From: Clostridium sp. BSD9I1
GTDB taxonomy: Bacteria > Bacillota > Clostridia > Clostridiales > Clostridiaceae
Assembly (NCBI RefSeq): GCF_900185645.1
Contig: NZ_FYAM01000023.1
Location: forward strand, 806,001-870,000
Reading direction: 5' to 3'
Length of the DNA stretch: 64,000 nt
Shown piece after piece: positions 34,884 through 43,269 of the stretch (its first letter is position 1; each line of letters begins with the position of its first letter). The translations under genes and the position numbers were made by a program. Under the pieces are notes generated by a model that was not told the DNA's origin, searched no databases, and saw only the letters and a list, made by a program, of their open reading frames with translations.

Positions 34884-34947
34884 AAAAGAGCTTCCTATAT
34901 GGAGGCTCTTTTGCATAAATAAAAAAGAGCATTTCTGCTCTTTTTTT
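34884..34947. terminator. Two tandem terminators between DUF2922 and CWB2 genes
   Basis: AGAGCTTCC/GGAGGCTCT at 34887-34909 with TTTT, then AAAAAAGAGCA/TGCTCTTTTTT at 34921-34946. The second works in both directions and overlaps the stop of the convergent CWB2 gene. Confidence 0.8.
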
Positions 34948-37900
34948 AATTCAAAATACCCCTCATTAAACTTTGAGGTACTGCTCCTTCCCCACCTAGT
35001 ATATACTTCATAATGAACAAATTTTGATTATATCTTATTCCATCTGCTGAATCCTTACCCATATTATTATCTACTAAGATAATAGGTGAGCTGGTAAGTG
35101 CCGCCATAGCACAGCCAGAAAGTGCATCTGCAAATCCTAATCCTGATGAAAAATATGTGTAGGTAAAATCAAATTCTAAGTTTGAGAGTACTTGAAAATT
35201 TGTCTCATATCTATTTTTACCACTAAACCTTTGATGCTTAAAAGGTATACTATCCTCCAAAGCTTTGCTTATAACTCCTGTACCTCCAACTATGTAAACT
35301 TTTCCTATTGTTTTATCCAAATTATTGCTCATAAATTTTGTTAATCCATTTGGTAATTTATCCTTTTCTGTTAATATAATTGGCATTCCATTATAAGCTG
35401 CATATGATGCAATTGAAAGTGCATCAGGAAAGTTTGCACCAGACACTAAAACAATTCCTTTCTTTTCAGATACACCCATATGTTCTGCAACATTCATAGA
35501 GGTTTCGTAACGATTTTTTCCGCTGATACGCTCAACTTCTATTCCTTTAGATATAAGCTTATTTTCTATTTCTTTACTTATAGATCCAGTTCCACCTATA
35601 ATAAAGATTTTCTTTGGATTTAACCTATCTATTTCCTTTTCAGTATCACTTCTAAGATTTTTTGATTCCGATAAAAGAAGCGGTGAATCATATTTTTTTG
35701 CCAATGGCCCAGCACTTAATGCATCAGGAAAATTTTCACCACTAGCTAGTACAAGCACTGGTGAGTTATACCAACCCTCTTGTGATATTTTTATAGAAGT
35801 TTCATACCTAGTTTGTCCTGATAATCTTGTAACCTCACTACCTATACGAAATATAACACTGTAATCCCTAGGCATTACAGATCCTGTACTACTTTTAACT
35901 GCATTATAAGGTAACTTTAACACATACTCAGTATCATATTTTAACTTTACAAGGGAAAACATCTTTAATATAGTAGGATTTCCATTTTCATCATTAATGA
36001 TTGAAGCATGAGCAGTATGTTCCTCTCGCCCATTAGTATCAGCAACAGTTATTTGATTAAATCTATCTCCTGGCACTATATTTTCTGTAAAACTTACAAA
36101 TACCTCCTGATTTAGTGGTACGGAATAATCTGCATTACTTTGTGGATAAACACCATTAATCATTAATGGCTTAGAAGTATTATGAACATTTAGTTCTTTA
36201 GTCATCCTATTCTCTAATTCATCTGCTGTAGATACTATTATTTTGCTATCCCCGGATTTTATATTTCCTACAGTAATTCTACCTACAGGTTTATCCTCTC
36301 TTTGTGCAACAGTTTCATGCACTCTTAAACCTGCATTAGGAATTAGTGCATAATCAACTTGTATATTTGGAGAATCCGTTGATATATTATCACTAGGATT
36401 CATATAAAGAATTGGTGAAGGATACTTATCATATATCTCCGAATTAATGCTGCTATTTTTTCCCCTAAAATAGGTTGCAACATATTGATCCCTATTATTA
36501 ACCAAATCTTTTATATCTCTACGTGCATATACTTTACCATTAACTTCTATATTTCCAAGGTTTATTAATTCGCCATAGATAATAATGTCTCCATTAACTT
36601 TTAGGGTGACTTCTGGCCCTACAACTATCTTTCCATTCTTTCCTATTACAACACTAGTGTTTATTGTATCGCTACTTGAAAATATTTTTGTTTCAATAAG
36701 ATATTCAACTGATTTATTATTAATATCTTCCTTTGCTTTAGTTGAAAAATTAGCATATACATAGTCAGTAAGAAACTGCCCATTCTTATCTGAAATAGCT
36801 TTATAATTTATACGAAGCTCATAATTCTTAAGATTTTTTATATTACCTAAAGTTTTTATTATAAGCTTATTCCCTACCGCTGATACCTCTTTATCAACAT
36901 AAACCTTATCATTAACATTATATAAACGAATACCATCTAAATCGCTAACAACTATATCCTTATTAAATTGAAAAGTAATTTCATCAGGAATATCGATATT
37001 TACTGCATTCTTTATACTTGATTTAATTAAATATGGTCTTTTAAGTAACTCTCCAGTATGGGACATTTCTATATAATTTTTACCTTTATCATCATGAGTT
37101 AAAGCTATAATTTTATTATTATAATAAAAAATATTATCAACAGTGTAATTAGTTTTATAGGCTTTAATTGCAGCCATTGTCTCAGAATCAAAAGCTCTTA
37201 CAACTAACTGATCAGCTAAATAAAAATTATTATTTTGGTAATCAAACACAGCTTTTTGAAAATATCCCATGCTCTTTCCTAAATCCTTTTTAAGAATTAA
37301 ATCCCTCATATTATTTTCACTACATAAATAAGCGGCTCCAGCACCTGTAATAATAAATTTATCATCTGGTGATATCTCCATGTAAGCTCCTGTGGATGAG
37401 GATGTATCAGTATTTTTCACTATTTTATTCATTACACCATTATTAATGGAATAAGCTTCTACAAATGTTGAAAAACTATACCCGTCAAAGTCCGCACCAT
37501 TTATATATAACTTATCTAAAGTATTGTTTATAACTGCAGAACGTCCATGAGCTTGTACACCGGAAATTATACTCTTATTTTTTCTATCATAGCTGGTTAA
37601 AGTTCCATTATACCCTGTGCCGCTATAAACATATATGTAATTATTTTTGTCAATATTAATAAAGACAGGCTCAGATTCCGTATCAAACTTTTCTTTTATT
37701 ATAGGATTATCAGTATTAAGGCTTGCTGTATCAATTATTGCTATAGAACCTTTCTTTTCTTCACTAGTATTATCATTAGATAAACATATAAATAATTCGC
37801 CATTGTTTAAAGTAAGCCTTTTAGGAGTAGATTCCATAGCCAAAATCTTTTTTGTACCCGTTTCAAAATTATATGCTATTACTTGTTTATTATTAGCATC

Positions 37901-38089
37901 AGACATATAAAGAATTGGATAAGTTTTGTCCTGGACTACATCAAATGGTTTAAAATCAAATGCTACTTTAGTAAAGGTACTTTGTACTTCTACATCATCT
38001 ACTGCTAACATAGCTTTTACGGGTATAGCTATGTTAGATATAAACAGAAAAATAACAATAGATGATATAATTTTATTTTTGCTTGTCAT
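34946..38089 (-). CDS. Large CWB2 surface protein with N-terminal beta-propeller-like region
   Basis: 1047 residues. Signal peptide (about 1-28, cut near VKA-ML). Residues about 35-360 are repeated four-stranded units (ILYMSDANNKQVIAYN, FICLSND, YIYVYSGTGYNG, FIITGAGAAYL), like a seven-bladed propeller. Then a Big_5-type Ig domain (about 365-450, ITFQFNKDIVVSDLDGIRL), a beta-helix-like piece with VVIGKNGKIVVGPEVTLKV, a second Ig-like domain (NADYSVPLNQEVFVSFTENIVP) and three CWB2 repeats (about 765-1045) with ASGENFPDALS, VSGANFPDALS and SSGLGFADALS. The anchoring module is C-terminal here and N-terminal in the other CWB2 protein. ATG 38089 follows GGAG at 9 bases. Confidence 0.87.
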   Translation of the reverse strand: MTSKNKIISSIVIFLFISNIAIPVKAMLAVDDVEVQSTFTKVAFDFKPFDVVQDKTYPILYMSDANNKQVIAYNFETGTKKILAMESTPKRLTLNNGELFICLSNDNTSEEKKGSIAIIDTASLNTDNPIIKEKFDTESEPVFINIDKNNYIYVYSGTGYNGTLTSYDRKNKSIISGVQAHGRSAVINNTLDKLYINGADFDGYSFSTFVEAYSINNGVMNKIVKNTDTSSSTGAYMEISPDDKFIITGAGAAYLCSENNMRDLILKKDLGKSMGYFQKAVFDYQNNNFYLADQLVVRAFDSETMAAIKAYKTNYTVDNIFYYNNKIIALTHDDKGKNYIEMSHTGELLKRPYLIKSSIKNAVNIDIPDEITFQFNKDIVVSDLDGIRLYNVNDKVYVDKEVSAVGNKLIIKTLGNIKNLKNYELRINYKAISDKNGQFLTDYVYANFSTKAKEDINNKSVEYLIETKIFSSSDTINTSVVIGKNGKIVVGPEVTLKVNGDIIIYGELINLGNIEVNGKVYARRDIKDLVNNRDQYVATYFRGKNSSINSEIYDKYPSPILYMNPSDNISTDSPNIQVDYALIPNAGLRVHETVAQREDKPVGRITVGNIKSGDSKIIVSTADELENRMTKELNVHNTSKPLMINGVYPQSNADYSVPLNQEVFVSFTENIVPGDRFNQITVADTNGREEHTAHASIINDENGNPTILKMFSLVKLKYDTEYVLKLPYNAVKSSTGSVMPRDYSVIFRIGSEVTRLSGQTRYETSIKISQEGWYNSPVLVLASGENFPDALSAGPLAKKYDSPLLLSESKNLRSDTEKEIDRLNPKKIFIIGGTGSISKEIENKLISKGIEVERISGKNRYETSMNVAEHMGVSEKKGIVLVSGANFPDALSIASYAAYNGMPIILTEKDKLPNGLTKFMSNNLDKTIGKVYIVGGTGVISKALEDSIPFKHQRFSGKNRYETNFQVLSNLEFDFTYTYFSSGLGFADALSGCAMAALTSSPIILVDNNMGKDSADGIRYNQNLFIMKYILGGEGAVPQSLMRGILN

Positions 38090-38217
38090 AATCATATACT
38101 CCTAATTTATAGATTTGTCTTCATTATTATCTTATTTATTTTTACATAATAATTTACAATTTTCCATCCTAAATTATTGGATTATATGGATTAAAATTCA
38201 ACTACTTACTTTTTAAA

Positions 38218-38243
38218 CTTGCCACTTGCCATGTGGGTGGCAC
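38218..38243 (+). repeat. 26-nt repeat, solo copy (repeat locus 9)
   Basis: Consensus core 10 bases beyond the TAA stop of the PAS kinase gene. Most distal copy found; none was seen from here to the right end of the window. Confidence 0.95.
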
Positions 38244-38253
38244 CAAAAATTTT

Positions 38254-39888
38254 TTAGTTATATATATCAGAGAATTCTATGTTAATTTTTTCAATACAAT
38301 CTTTATATATTGGATCATCAAAGTCTTTTTTAACATAATCTTGGCTTTCAACTAATTTACATGGAATATGTATAATAAATTCAGTTCCCTGTCCCTCTTT
38401 GCTTGTTACGGATATTTTTCCGCCATGTAACTCAACTAGAGATTTAACAAGGGAGAGCCCTATTCCGCTTCCTTCATGATTCCTTGTAAGGGACTTATCA
38501 ACTTGTACGAAACGTTCAAATATTGAATTTAGTTTGTTATCCGGTATACCTCTTCCAGTATCTTTTACCCTTATACATATATCACTAGTATTATCTTCTA
38601 TTTTAACAAGTATGTTACCATCTTCAGGAGTAAATTTCACTGCATTTGATAACAAATTTAGCATAATTCTTTCTATCTTTTCTGGATCGTATGCAATAAC
38701 CTTTTCCTCAACATCTGTATCAAATGTAATAGAAATACCTTTGTTCTCAATATAGTCCGCTACAGATAAGGTAATATTTTCAATTAAATTTATAATATCC
38801 TGATTGCTTTCATCTATGTTAAAATAATCATTATCAATTTTTGTTATATCAATTAAATTATTTATCAGTCTTAGAAGACGATAACAATTTTGCTTCATCA
38901 TCTTTATATATTTAAATCTACCTATAGAACTATTCTCACTTGAACAATTTTTCAACATAAGTTCTTCCATCTGTAAAGCTGAAAAAATAACATTTATTGG
39001 AGTCCTTAACTCATGAGAAATATTAGTGAAAAATTCTGTTTTAATTCTATCCGCCTCTTTTACTTCATTAAGCCTTCTTCTTTCCTCTTGAATACTCTTT
39101 TGTAATTCTTCTTTTTTACTTCTTTCAGTGATGTCTCTGCTTACCCCTATAAGTCCCAAAATATTACCTTGGGCATCATAATAAGGTGTTTTTATTGTAT
39201 CTACTAAAACACGTTTACCATCGGGATACTTAATCCATTCTTCTTTTCTAAGGTGGTTTCCCTGCTGCATCGTTGTTAAATCCATCGCTCTAAAATGTTC
39301 TGCATATTCCTTATCCACAATATCAAAATCAGTTTGCCCAATAATATCTTTTTCCTTAATTCCTATAAAAGCTTCAAAAGCTTTATTGCATCCTAAGTAT
39401 GTACTATTAACGTCCTTATAGAAAATCAGGTCTGGAATTAAATTAAGGAGAGATTCTAAAAAAGCTTGTTTTTCTTGAAATTTTTTATAAAGCTTTTTAT
39501 ATCTTTCTTCGCTTTTCTTAAGTTCACTAATGTCGTGAATAGTGCCTACTAATTTTTCTGGCGTGCCGTACTCATCAAAGTATGCCTTTCCTTTTACTAC
39601 TACCCATTTTTCAGTTCCATCAGTTTGATGTACTATCCGATACTCTTTATTGAAATATTCCCCACTTCCAATTACTTGATTAGCGTATATCTCAAACTCT
39701 TCTCTTTGACTTGGGTGAATAATATTTGACCAGCCTTTAAAATCCTTGAAATAACTATCATCTATTCCAACCAATTCGTCAAATATCTCCGAACTAGTCC
39801 ATATATCATTTTTTATATCATAGATAAAAAACCCAAGTTCTTCAAACCTCTGTAATTCATTTATCAGAAAATCATTCTTTAAGTCCAT
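38254..39888 (-). CDS. Soluble PAS-PAS histidine kinase, orphan
   Basis: 544 residues without membrane spans. Two PAS domains, each with a PAC-type tail: the first (about 15-130) ends EKWVVVKGKAYFDEYGTPEKLVGTIHDIS, the second (about 145-270) ends RVLVDTIKTPYYDAQGNILGLIGVSRDIT. HisKA follows with His292 in ISHELRTPIN and HATPase_c with NLLSNAVKFTPE, VKDTGRGIPDN and GSGIGLSLVKS. No response regulator is adjacent. Orphan kinases of this type in clostridia often phosphorylate Spo0A, so a sporulation-initiation role is a reasonable guess, not shown here. ATG 39888 follows GGGGCGA. Confidence 0.88.
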   Translation of the reverse strand: MDLKNDFLINELQRFEELGFFIYDIKNDIWTSSEIFDELVGIDDSYFKDFKGWSNIIHPSQREEFEIYANQVIGSGEYFNKEYRIVHQTDGTEKWVVVKGKAYFDEYGTPEKLVGTIHDISELKKSEERYKKLYKKFQEKQAFLESLLNLIPDLIFYKDVNSTYLGCNKAFEAFIGIKEKDIIGQTDFDIVDKEYAEHFRAMDLTTMQQGNHLRKEEWIKYPDGKRVLVDTIKTPYYDAQGNILGLIGVSRDITERSKKEELQKSIQEERRRLNEVKEADRIKTEFFTNISHELRTPINVIFSALQMEELMLKNCSSENSSIGRFKYIKMMKQNCYRLLRLINNLIDITKIDNDYFNIDESNQDIINLIENITLSVADYIENKGISITFDTDVEEKVIAYDPEKIERIMLNLLSNAVKFTPEDGNILVKIEDNTSDICIRVKDTGRGIPDNKLNSIFERFVQVDKSLTRNHEGSGIGLSLVKSLVELHGGKISVTSKEGQGTEFIIHIPCKLVESQDYVKKDFDDPIYKDCIEKINIEFSDIYN

Positions 39889-39918
39889 AATTAATCGCCC
39901 CATTTCGTATAAAATCAT

Positions 39919-40285
39919 TTAGACAAAAAATTTTCTGCTTAATCCATTTAACATTTATATACATTATAACTTTAATTTTTATATATTTCCACATTTTATG
40001 TTATTTTTGAATTTTCAGTATAAAAGCAAAATGTAATAAAACTTCAAAATAAAAAAAGCACCTATCACTGAAGTGTACCCACAGAGATTAGTGCTTTAAC
40101 TCTTTTAGCAAAACAAATTGCGTTCACTTTTAACATCTCCCGAGGGTTATTGCGAGCAAATCTCATCTCTTGTAAATCATTTTACATTTTTAAGCTAATC
40201 AGTCTATACTATTACAAAAACTAAAACCTAACTAATTTACTTAGCTAGGTTTTGCAAAACTTACATTATTTTTCATTTAATTTAG
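39919..40285. other. Intergenic region with two minus-strand terminators
   Basis: No gene seen. Two hairpins end the small-membrane-protein transcript: 40223-40253 (AAAACCTA/TAGGTTTT) and 40055-40097 (AAAGCAC/GTGCTTT with CTATC/GATTA), the latter followed on the minus strand by T7. The stretch between them (40098-40222) is unexplained. Confidence 0.55.
40048..40097 (-). terminator. Terminator downstream of small-membrane-protein array
   Basis: Arms AAAGCACCTATC (40055-40066) and GATTAGTGCTTT (40086-40097) pair with one mismatch; on the minus strand the stem is followed by TTTTTTTATTTT. Confidence 0.75.
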
Positions 40286-40594
40286 CTATTGTGGTATTAC
40301 TCCAGATTTTTTTAACACTACTAATATTATTAATAATACTACTCCTCCAAATATTATTAATGATAATGCTTTAGAAAATAACATTATTACAACTGAAGCT
40401 ATAGTTAACTTAAATCCCATTTTATTATTTTTACTTCTAATTGCATAAATCGAAAATATAACCCCTGAAAGAATTAATACTGTAGCATATATCCATGTAG
40501 AGATTTTATTAACTCCAATTAATTTCAAAAGGACTTGTGTAGCTATAACAGTTATTAACCCTATTACAGCACCATATTCTTGTTTATTATTCAA
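40286..40594 (-). CDS. Small membrane protein, 102 residues, array member A
   Basis: Three to four hydrophobic segments (about 8-26, 32-49, 58-72, 76-95) with short charged turns such as RSKNNKMG. It shares a pattern with the 121-residue protein at 41877: TQV-hydrophobic pair-K/R-x-IG-hydrophobic-N/E-K/N-IS near the first turn, and KxGF before the third segment. The chosen start is TTG 40594, 7 bases after AGGAG; an in-frame ATG upstream has no binding site. No family is recognised. Proteins of this size and topology in such arrays are often immunity factors, but there is no direct evidence here. Confidence 0.6.
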   Translation of the reverse strand: MNNKQEYGAVIGLITVIATQVLLKLIGVNKISTWIYATVLILSGVIFSIYAIRSKNNKMGFKLTIASVVIMLFSKALSLIIFGGVVLLIILVVLKKSGVIPQ

Positions 40595-40706
40595 ATTACC
40601 ACTCCTAGTCTGTCCCCAGTCCATCATTAGCAACCAATGATTTCATAATTACATCAGCTGCACATACCAAATTATTAGTACAATTCATTGCTATTTTTTC
40701 TATATT

Positions 40707-40883
40707 TTAATTTATAAAGGCGTATATAATAGAAGATATAATTGAGGATATAAAAGCCCATTTAAACATATCTTTAACTGAACTGTTCTTTTCTTTATTT
40801 AACTTTATGAACATATATATTATTGAAAGTAATATAATGAACCTAATAAACATCATAAATATAAATTCAATTAATAAATTCAA
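40707..40883 (-). CDS. Small membrane protein, 58 residues, array member B
   Basis: TTG 40883 follows a strong GGAGGAG at 8-base spacing. The product has two hydrophobic helices (about 3-26 and 41-57) joined by a charged loop KLNKEKNSSVKD. No family recognised. Confidence 0.5.
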   Translation of the reverse strand: MNLLIEFIFMMFIRFIILLSIIYMFIKLNKEKNSSVKDMFKWAFISSIISSIIYAFIN

Positions 40884-41015
40884 TGAGCTATCTCCTCCTA
40901 AATTATGTAACTTATCAGATATATATGGTCAAATTTTATTGCAAATTATGCTCTATTTGAAAAAAGCCAATAAGATTTTCCCTTTGACTTACAAACAAAA
41001 TAAAACTTACTAGAA

Positions 41016-41195
41016 CTACTTTTTGCCATGGTCTATATGCTTTAATCCTATTATTAGAATTATAATCATTAATAAAAATAGTATAGTTATTAATATTATG
41101 AAAGCTAATTTAACCTCATTAAAAGTTTGTGGTTTTTTTTCTTGAATTACAATCATTATTCCAATAAATATGGCAATAATTGTAATCATTACCAT
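41016..41195 (-). CDS. Small membrane protein, 59 residues, array member C (start uncertain)
   Basis: Two hydrophobic helices around a short loop (VIQEKKPQTFNEVK). ATG 41195 is the first usual start, but it has no ribosome binding site. A GGAGG sits about 45 bases upstream in front of in-frame ATT/ATA codons, so the gene may have lost its original start. The longer frame begins after a stop just ahead of that GGAGG. Possibly a decaying gene. Confidence 0.4.
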   Translation of the reverse strand: MVMITIIAIFIGIMIVIQEKKPQTFNEVKLAFIILITILFLLMIIILIIGLKHIDHGKK

Positions 41196-41308
41196 TGCAC
41201 ATATTAAGTGTTTAGTTTTATTCTTATTTTTTATAATCCTCCATATTTACTCTGAATTATTAGAACAGCAGCAAATACACTATCCATTTAATAATACTTC
41301 CGTATTAG

Positions 41309-41361
41309 CTTCTAATTTATATTAACATTTTCAGATGCATATATTAAGGAGTAAATATTTC
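41309..41361. repeat. 53-bp direct repeat, copy 1
   Basis: 50 of 53 bases match 43270-43322. The three differences lie in the centre and near the end. See the finding on the decaying array. Confidence 0.85.
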
Positions 41362-41395
41362 CTAGATTCACTTAAATTTTATTATATCTGAAAGA

Positions 41396-41439
41396 AAATA
41401 AGGCAATAGAACCTTGGTTTGTCCTATTGCCTTATTTTA
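41396..41439. terminator. Bidirectional terminator in small-protein array
   Basis: Perfect 15-bp arms AAAATAAGGCAATAG (41396-41410) and CTATTGCCTTATTTT (41425-41439). Probably ends the transcript of the 58-residue gene at 41495-41671. Confidence 0.85.
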
Positions 41440-41494
41440 AATTTTTATAAGTTTTTTCTAATTTATGCATGCAAGCTAGATTATAACTTTCTTT

Positions 41495-41671
41495 TTACAA
41501 ATTTTTATACTTCCTTTTTAAAATAAGATATACTATAACTATTATAATCATTACTAATTTTGAATATTTTTGTGGGAAAATATTTATAAATTCTGTTAAT
41601 AAATAAAGTATGAACAGTCCACTTATTATCAACAATATAATTTTCAAGATATCTTTTATTATATCTATCAT
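41495..41671 (-). CDS. Small membrane protein, 58 residues, array member D
   Basis: ATG 41671 follows AAAGGAG at 8-base spacing. Sequence begins MIDIIKDILKIILLIISG; two hydrophobic helices (about 8-27 and 38-50) flank the loop EFINIFPQKYSK, and the tail is basic (LKRKYKNL), giving an N-out or hairpin topology with a cytoplasmic C-terminus. A strong terminator lies downstream. Unknown family; the short length and tail resemble small bacteriocin-immunity or stress peptides. Confidence 0.55.
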   Translation of the reverse strand: MIDIIKDILKIILLIISGLFILYLLTEFINIFPQKYSKLVMIIIVIVYLILKRKYKNL

Positions 41672-41781
41672 ATACTAACTCCTTTTAATTACTCTATTAA
41701 CATCATTATCTCACAATAAGCAAATGTATTATGTGCAAGTAATTCTCTTGCTTAGCCTCATCATTTCTTATTTAAAAAGAG

Positions 41782-41814
41782 AAGTAAGCAAGCATTCCTT
41801 ATACCTGCTTACTT
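41782..41814 (-). terminator. Hairpin after array member E
   Basis: AAGTAAGCA (41782-41790) pairs with TGCTTACTT (41806-41814); on the minus strand followed by CTCTTTTTAAAT. Confidence 0.65.
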
Positions 41815-41876
41815 ATAATGGTATCTCCTACTACTTTGGGTTATATAGTAAAAAAGCTTCAACACTTCCTAGTAGA

Positions 41877-42242
41877 TTACTTTCTCTTTGTTTCATGAAC
41901 TATTCTATAAATAATTATAAAAAGCCCTAGTGCAAAATAACTTACTAACGATACTATTACAAGGAGTTCTCCATATCTATCCATTAAAGCAGGATATCCT
42001 TTAAGTATTATGAACATTACAGATACTGATATGCTTGCTACTACAGACAATATTGCAATGATTGTATTATATCTAATGCCAAATCCCTTTTTTCCATCCT
42101 TATACGTTCCGAATATTACTAAAGAACATGCAATTGCTAAAAGAGCTACGAATGCTTTTACCGAAATATTTTCTATTCCTATGCTTCTTATGATAACTTG
42201 TGTAATAAATAATATAATCAATGTTGTAATACTATATTTCAC
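41877..42242 (-). CDS. Small membrane protein, 121 residues, array member E
   Basis: Four hydrophobic segments (about 5-22, 28-45, 58-80, 91-112) and a basic tail (RIVHETKRK). It is related to array member A through the motif TQVIIRSIGIENIS and KKGFGIRYNT. GTG 42242 follows AAAGGA at 10 bases. Upstream lie the remains of a coding sequence (42295-42435). Function unknown; the recurrence of a decayed open frame followed by a small membrane protein is the notable feature. Confidence 0.6.
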   Translation of the reverse strand: MKYSITTLIILFITQVIIRSIGIENISVKAFVALLAIACSLVIFGTYKDGKKGFGIRYNTIIAILSVVASISVSVMFIILKGYPALMDRYGELLVIVSLVSYFALGLFIIIYRIVHETKRK

Positions 42243-42294
42243 CCTAAATCATTCCTTTTTAGTATTGTTGTATTTTAATTATTTTGCTTGGCTT

Positions 42295-42435
42295 TTAAAA
42301 TACCTTATTAAGTAAACTTACAACCTGCGTTCCTGTCTTATTAAATAATCCTGTGATATCTTATAGGGCATTTCTTATATAGTAATAGTTATCTGAATCA
42401 TATAATTCAATGCTTTTGGCACTGTAACTGCCTTT
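42295..42435 (-). pseudogene. Decayed coding remnant upstream of array member E
   Basis: In one minus-strand frame the sequence reads KGSYSAKSIELYDSDNYYYI then RNAL, an in-frame TAA, then DITGLFNKTGTQVVSLLNKV and F before a final stop. Amino-acid composition looks protein-like, but there is no start codon and one internal stop. The frame is open on the far side only to another stop at 42436-42438. It may be the C-terminal end of a lost gene. Identity unknown; inference from composition only. Confidence 0.35.
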
Positions 42436-42508
42436 TTATATTGTTTTTGTGATTGCAAATCACAATGTTTCCCATGGTTATCTTGTATTGTCTAATATTT
42501 GTATTATA

Positions 42509-42979
42509 CTAAAGATATAATGCTGCATAACCCATAATCAAAAATATAATTATAAGTATAGGTATACCAATTAAAACTTTTACTCTAACCTTTTCAATTC
42601 TTTCCTTATCTTCTGATTTTAATATATGCTTATACCCTGATATCATTAACGCCATAATCAATATTGGTATTAATGGCATAATTAAATCATTATCATTTCC
42701 CCTTATATGCAAGTAATTCAACATAATTATAAATATTGCTATCATCTCACCTATCACAAGTACCATAATCTGTCCTTGTCTGCTATGTTCAATCAAAAGC
42801 TTGATAATATATATTAAAAAACTTAATGCTAAAATAATACCTACCCATACTCCATATATTGAGTTTATATTATCACTAACTACAAAGGCAACTATTGCAA
42901 TAAAGATAAATATACTTTTATCCACCTTATATGACGGTTTCATTAAAGCACTTTTAATTACATTAAACCACTTTTTCAT
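42509..42979 (-). CDS. Membrane protein, 156 residues, array member F
   Basis: Four to five hydrophobic segments (about 22-36, 42-61, 70-88, 98-114, 136-154) separated by charged loops (EHSRQGQ, LKSEDKERIEKVRVK). ATG 42979 follows GGAGGGTAAG. Its first 45 bases and the 20 bases before the start are duplicated, with a one-base deletion, at 43195-43261. Directly upstream is an open frame without a start, ending three bases before this gene's start codon. Unknown family. Confidence 0.6.
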   Translation of the reverse strand: MKKWFNVIKSALMKPSYKVDKSIFIFIAIVAFVVSDNINSIYGVWVGIILALSFLIYIIKLLIEHSRQGQIMVLVIGEMIAIFIIMLNYLHIRGNDNDLIMPLIPILIMALMISGYKHILKSEDKERIEKVRVKVLIGIPILIIIFLIMGYAALYL

Positions 42980-42982
42980 TTC

Positions 42983-43186
42983 TTACCCTCCAACTATATC
43001 TAATTGCAATCTAAAACTATGAATATTTCTAATAAGATTACGTCTGCTAGTACGATTTACACCAGAACTTTTCAATATTGTATTGGCCTCATTTGTGCTC
43101 AATGGTTTTAATGCTGTATTACTTATATAATTGTCCGTGGCTCCTACCCATCCATTTGTTATAGGAGAAACAATTATTGTAATTGT
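42983..43186 (-). pseudogene. Start-less open frame upstream of array member F
   Basis: 67 codons open between a stop at 43187-43189 and TAA 42983-42985, without ATG, GTG or a usable TTG near its beginning. It reads in part SPITNGWVGATDNYIS, TNEANTILKSSGVNRTSRRN and RLQLDIVGG. Composition is soluble and protein-like, unlike the membrane proteins around it. Its end is coupled to the start of array member F, as a preceding cistron would be. Probably the C-terminal remnant of a gene whose 5' part was lost. Confidence 0.4.
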
Positions 43187-43194
43187 TTAATATT

Positions 43195-43261
43195 TGACGA
43201 TTTCATTAAAGCATCTATAATCACGCCACGCTATTTTCCATTTCTTATTCTCCAACTATAT
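43195..43261 (-). pseudogene. Duplicated fragment: 5' end of array member F
   Basis: 67 bases correspond to the 68 bases at 42932-42999, which include the end of the preceding frame (GATATAGTTGGA...TAAGAAATG) and the first 16 codons of member F. A one-base deletion and substitutions break the frame after seven codons (MENSVA-stop). It shows that a unit of this array was duplicated and one copy has decayed. Confidence 0.65.
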
Positions 43262-43269
43262 CCACACCG

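Larger units (their letters stand above)
41196..41494. other. Intergenic region with one copy of a 53-bp duplicated segment
   Basis: Holds the duplicated segment 41309-41361 (other copy at 43270-43322) and a strong hairpin at 41396-41439. The duplicated segment reads on the minus strand as a short coding tail ending ENVNIN-stop in both copies. Confidence 0.55.

Noticed and set aside
7942-38243. CRISPR array made of the 26-nt repeats
   Set aside because: The copies are kilobases apart, sit between unrelated genes, occur in both orientations at paired sites and have no uniform spacers or cas genes.
40807-41013. 68-codon plus-strand frame in the small-protein array
   Set aside because: No ribosome binding site; its sequence is explained by the minus-strand gene 40707-40883, which has a strong GGAGGAG.
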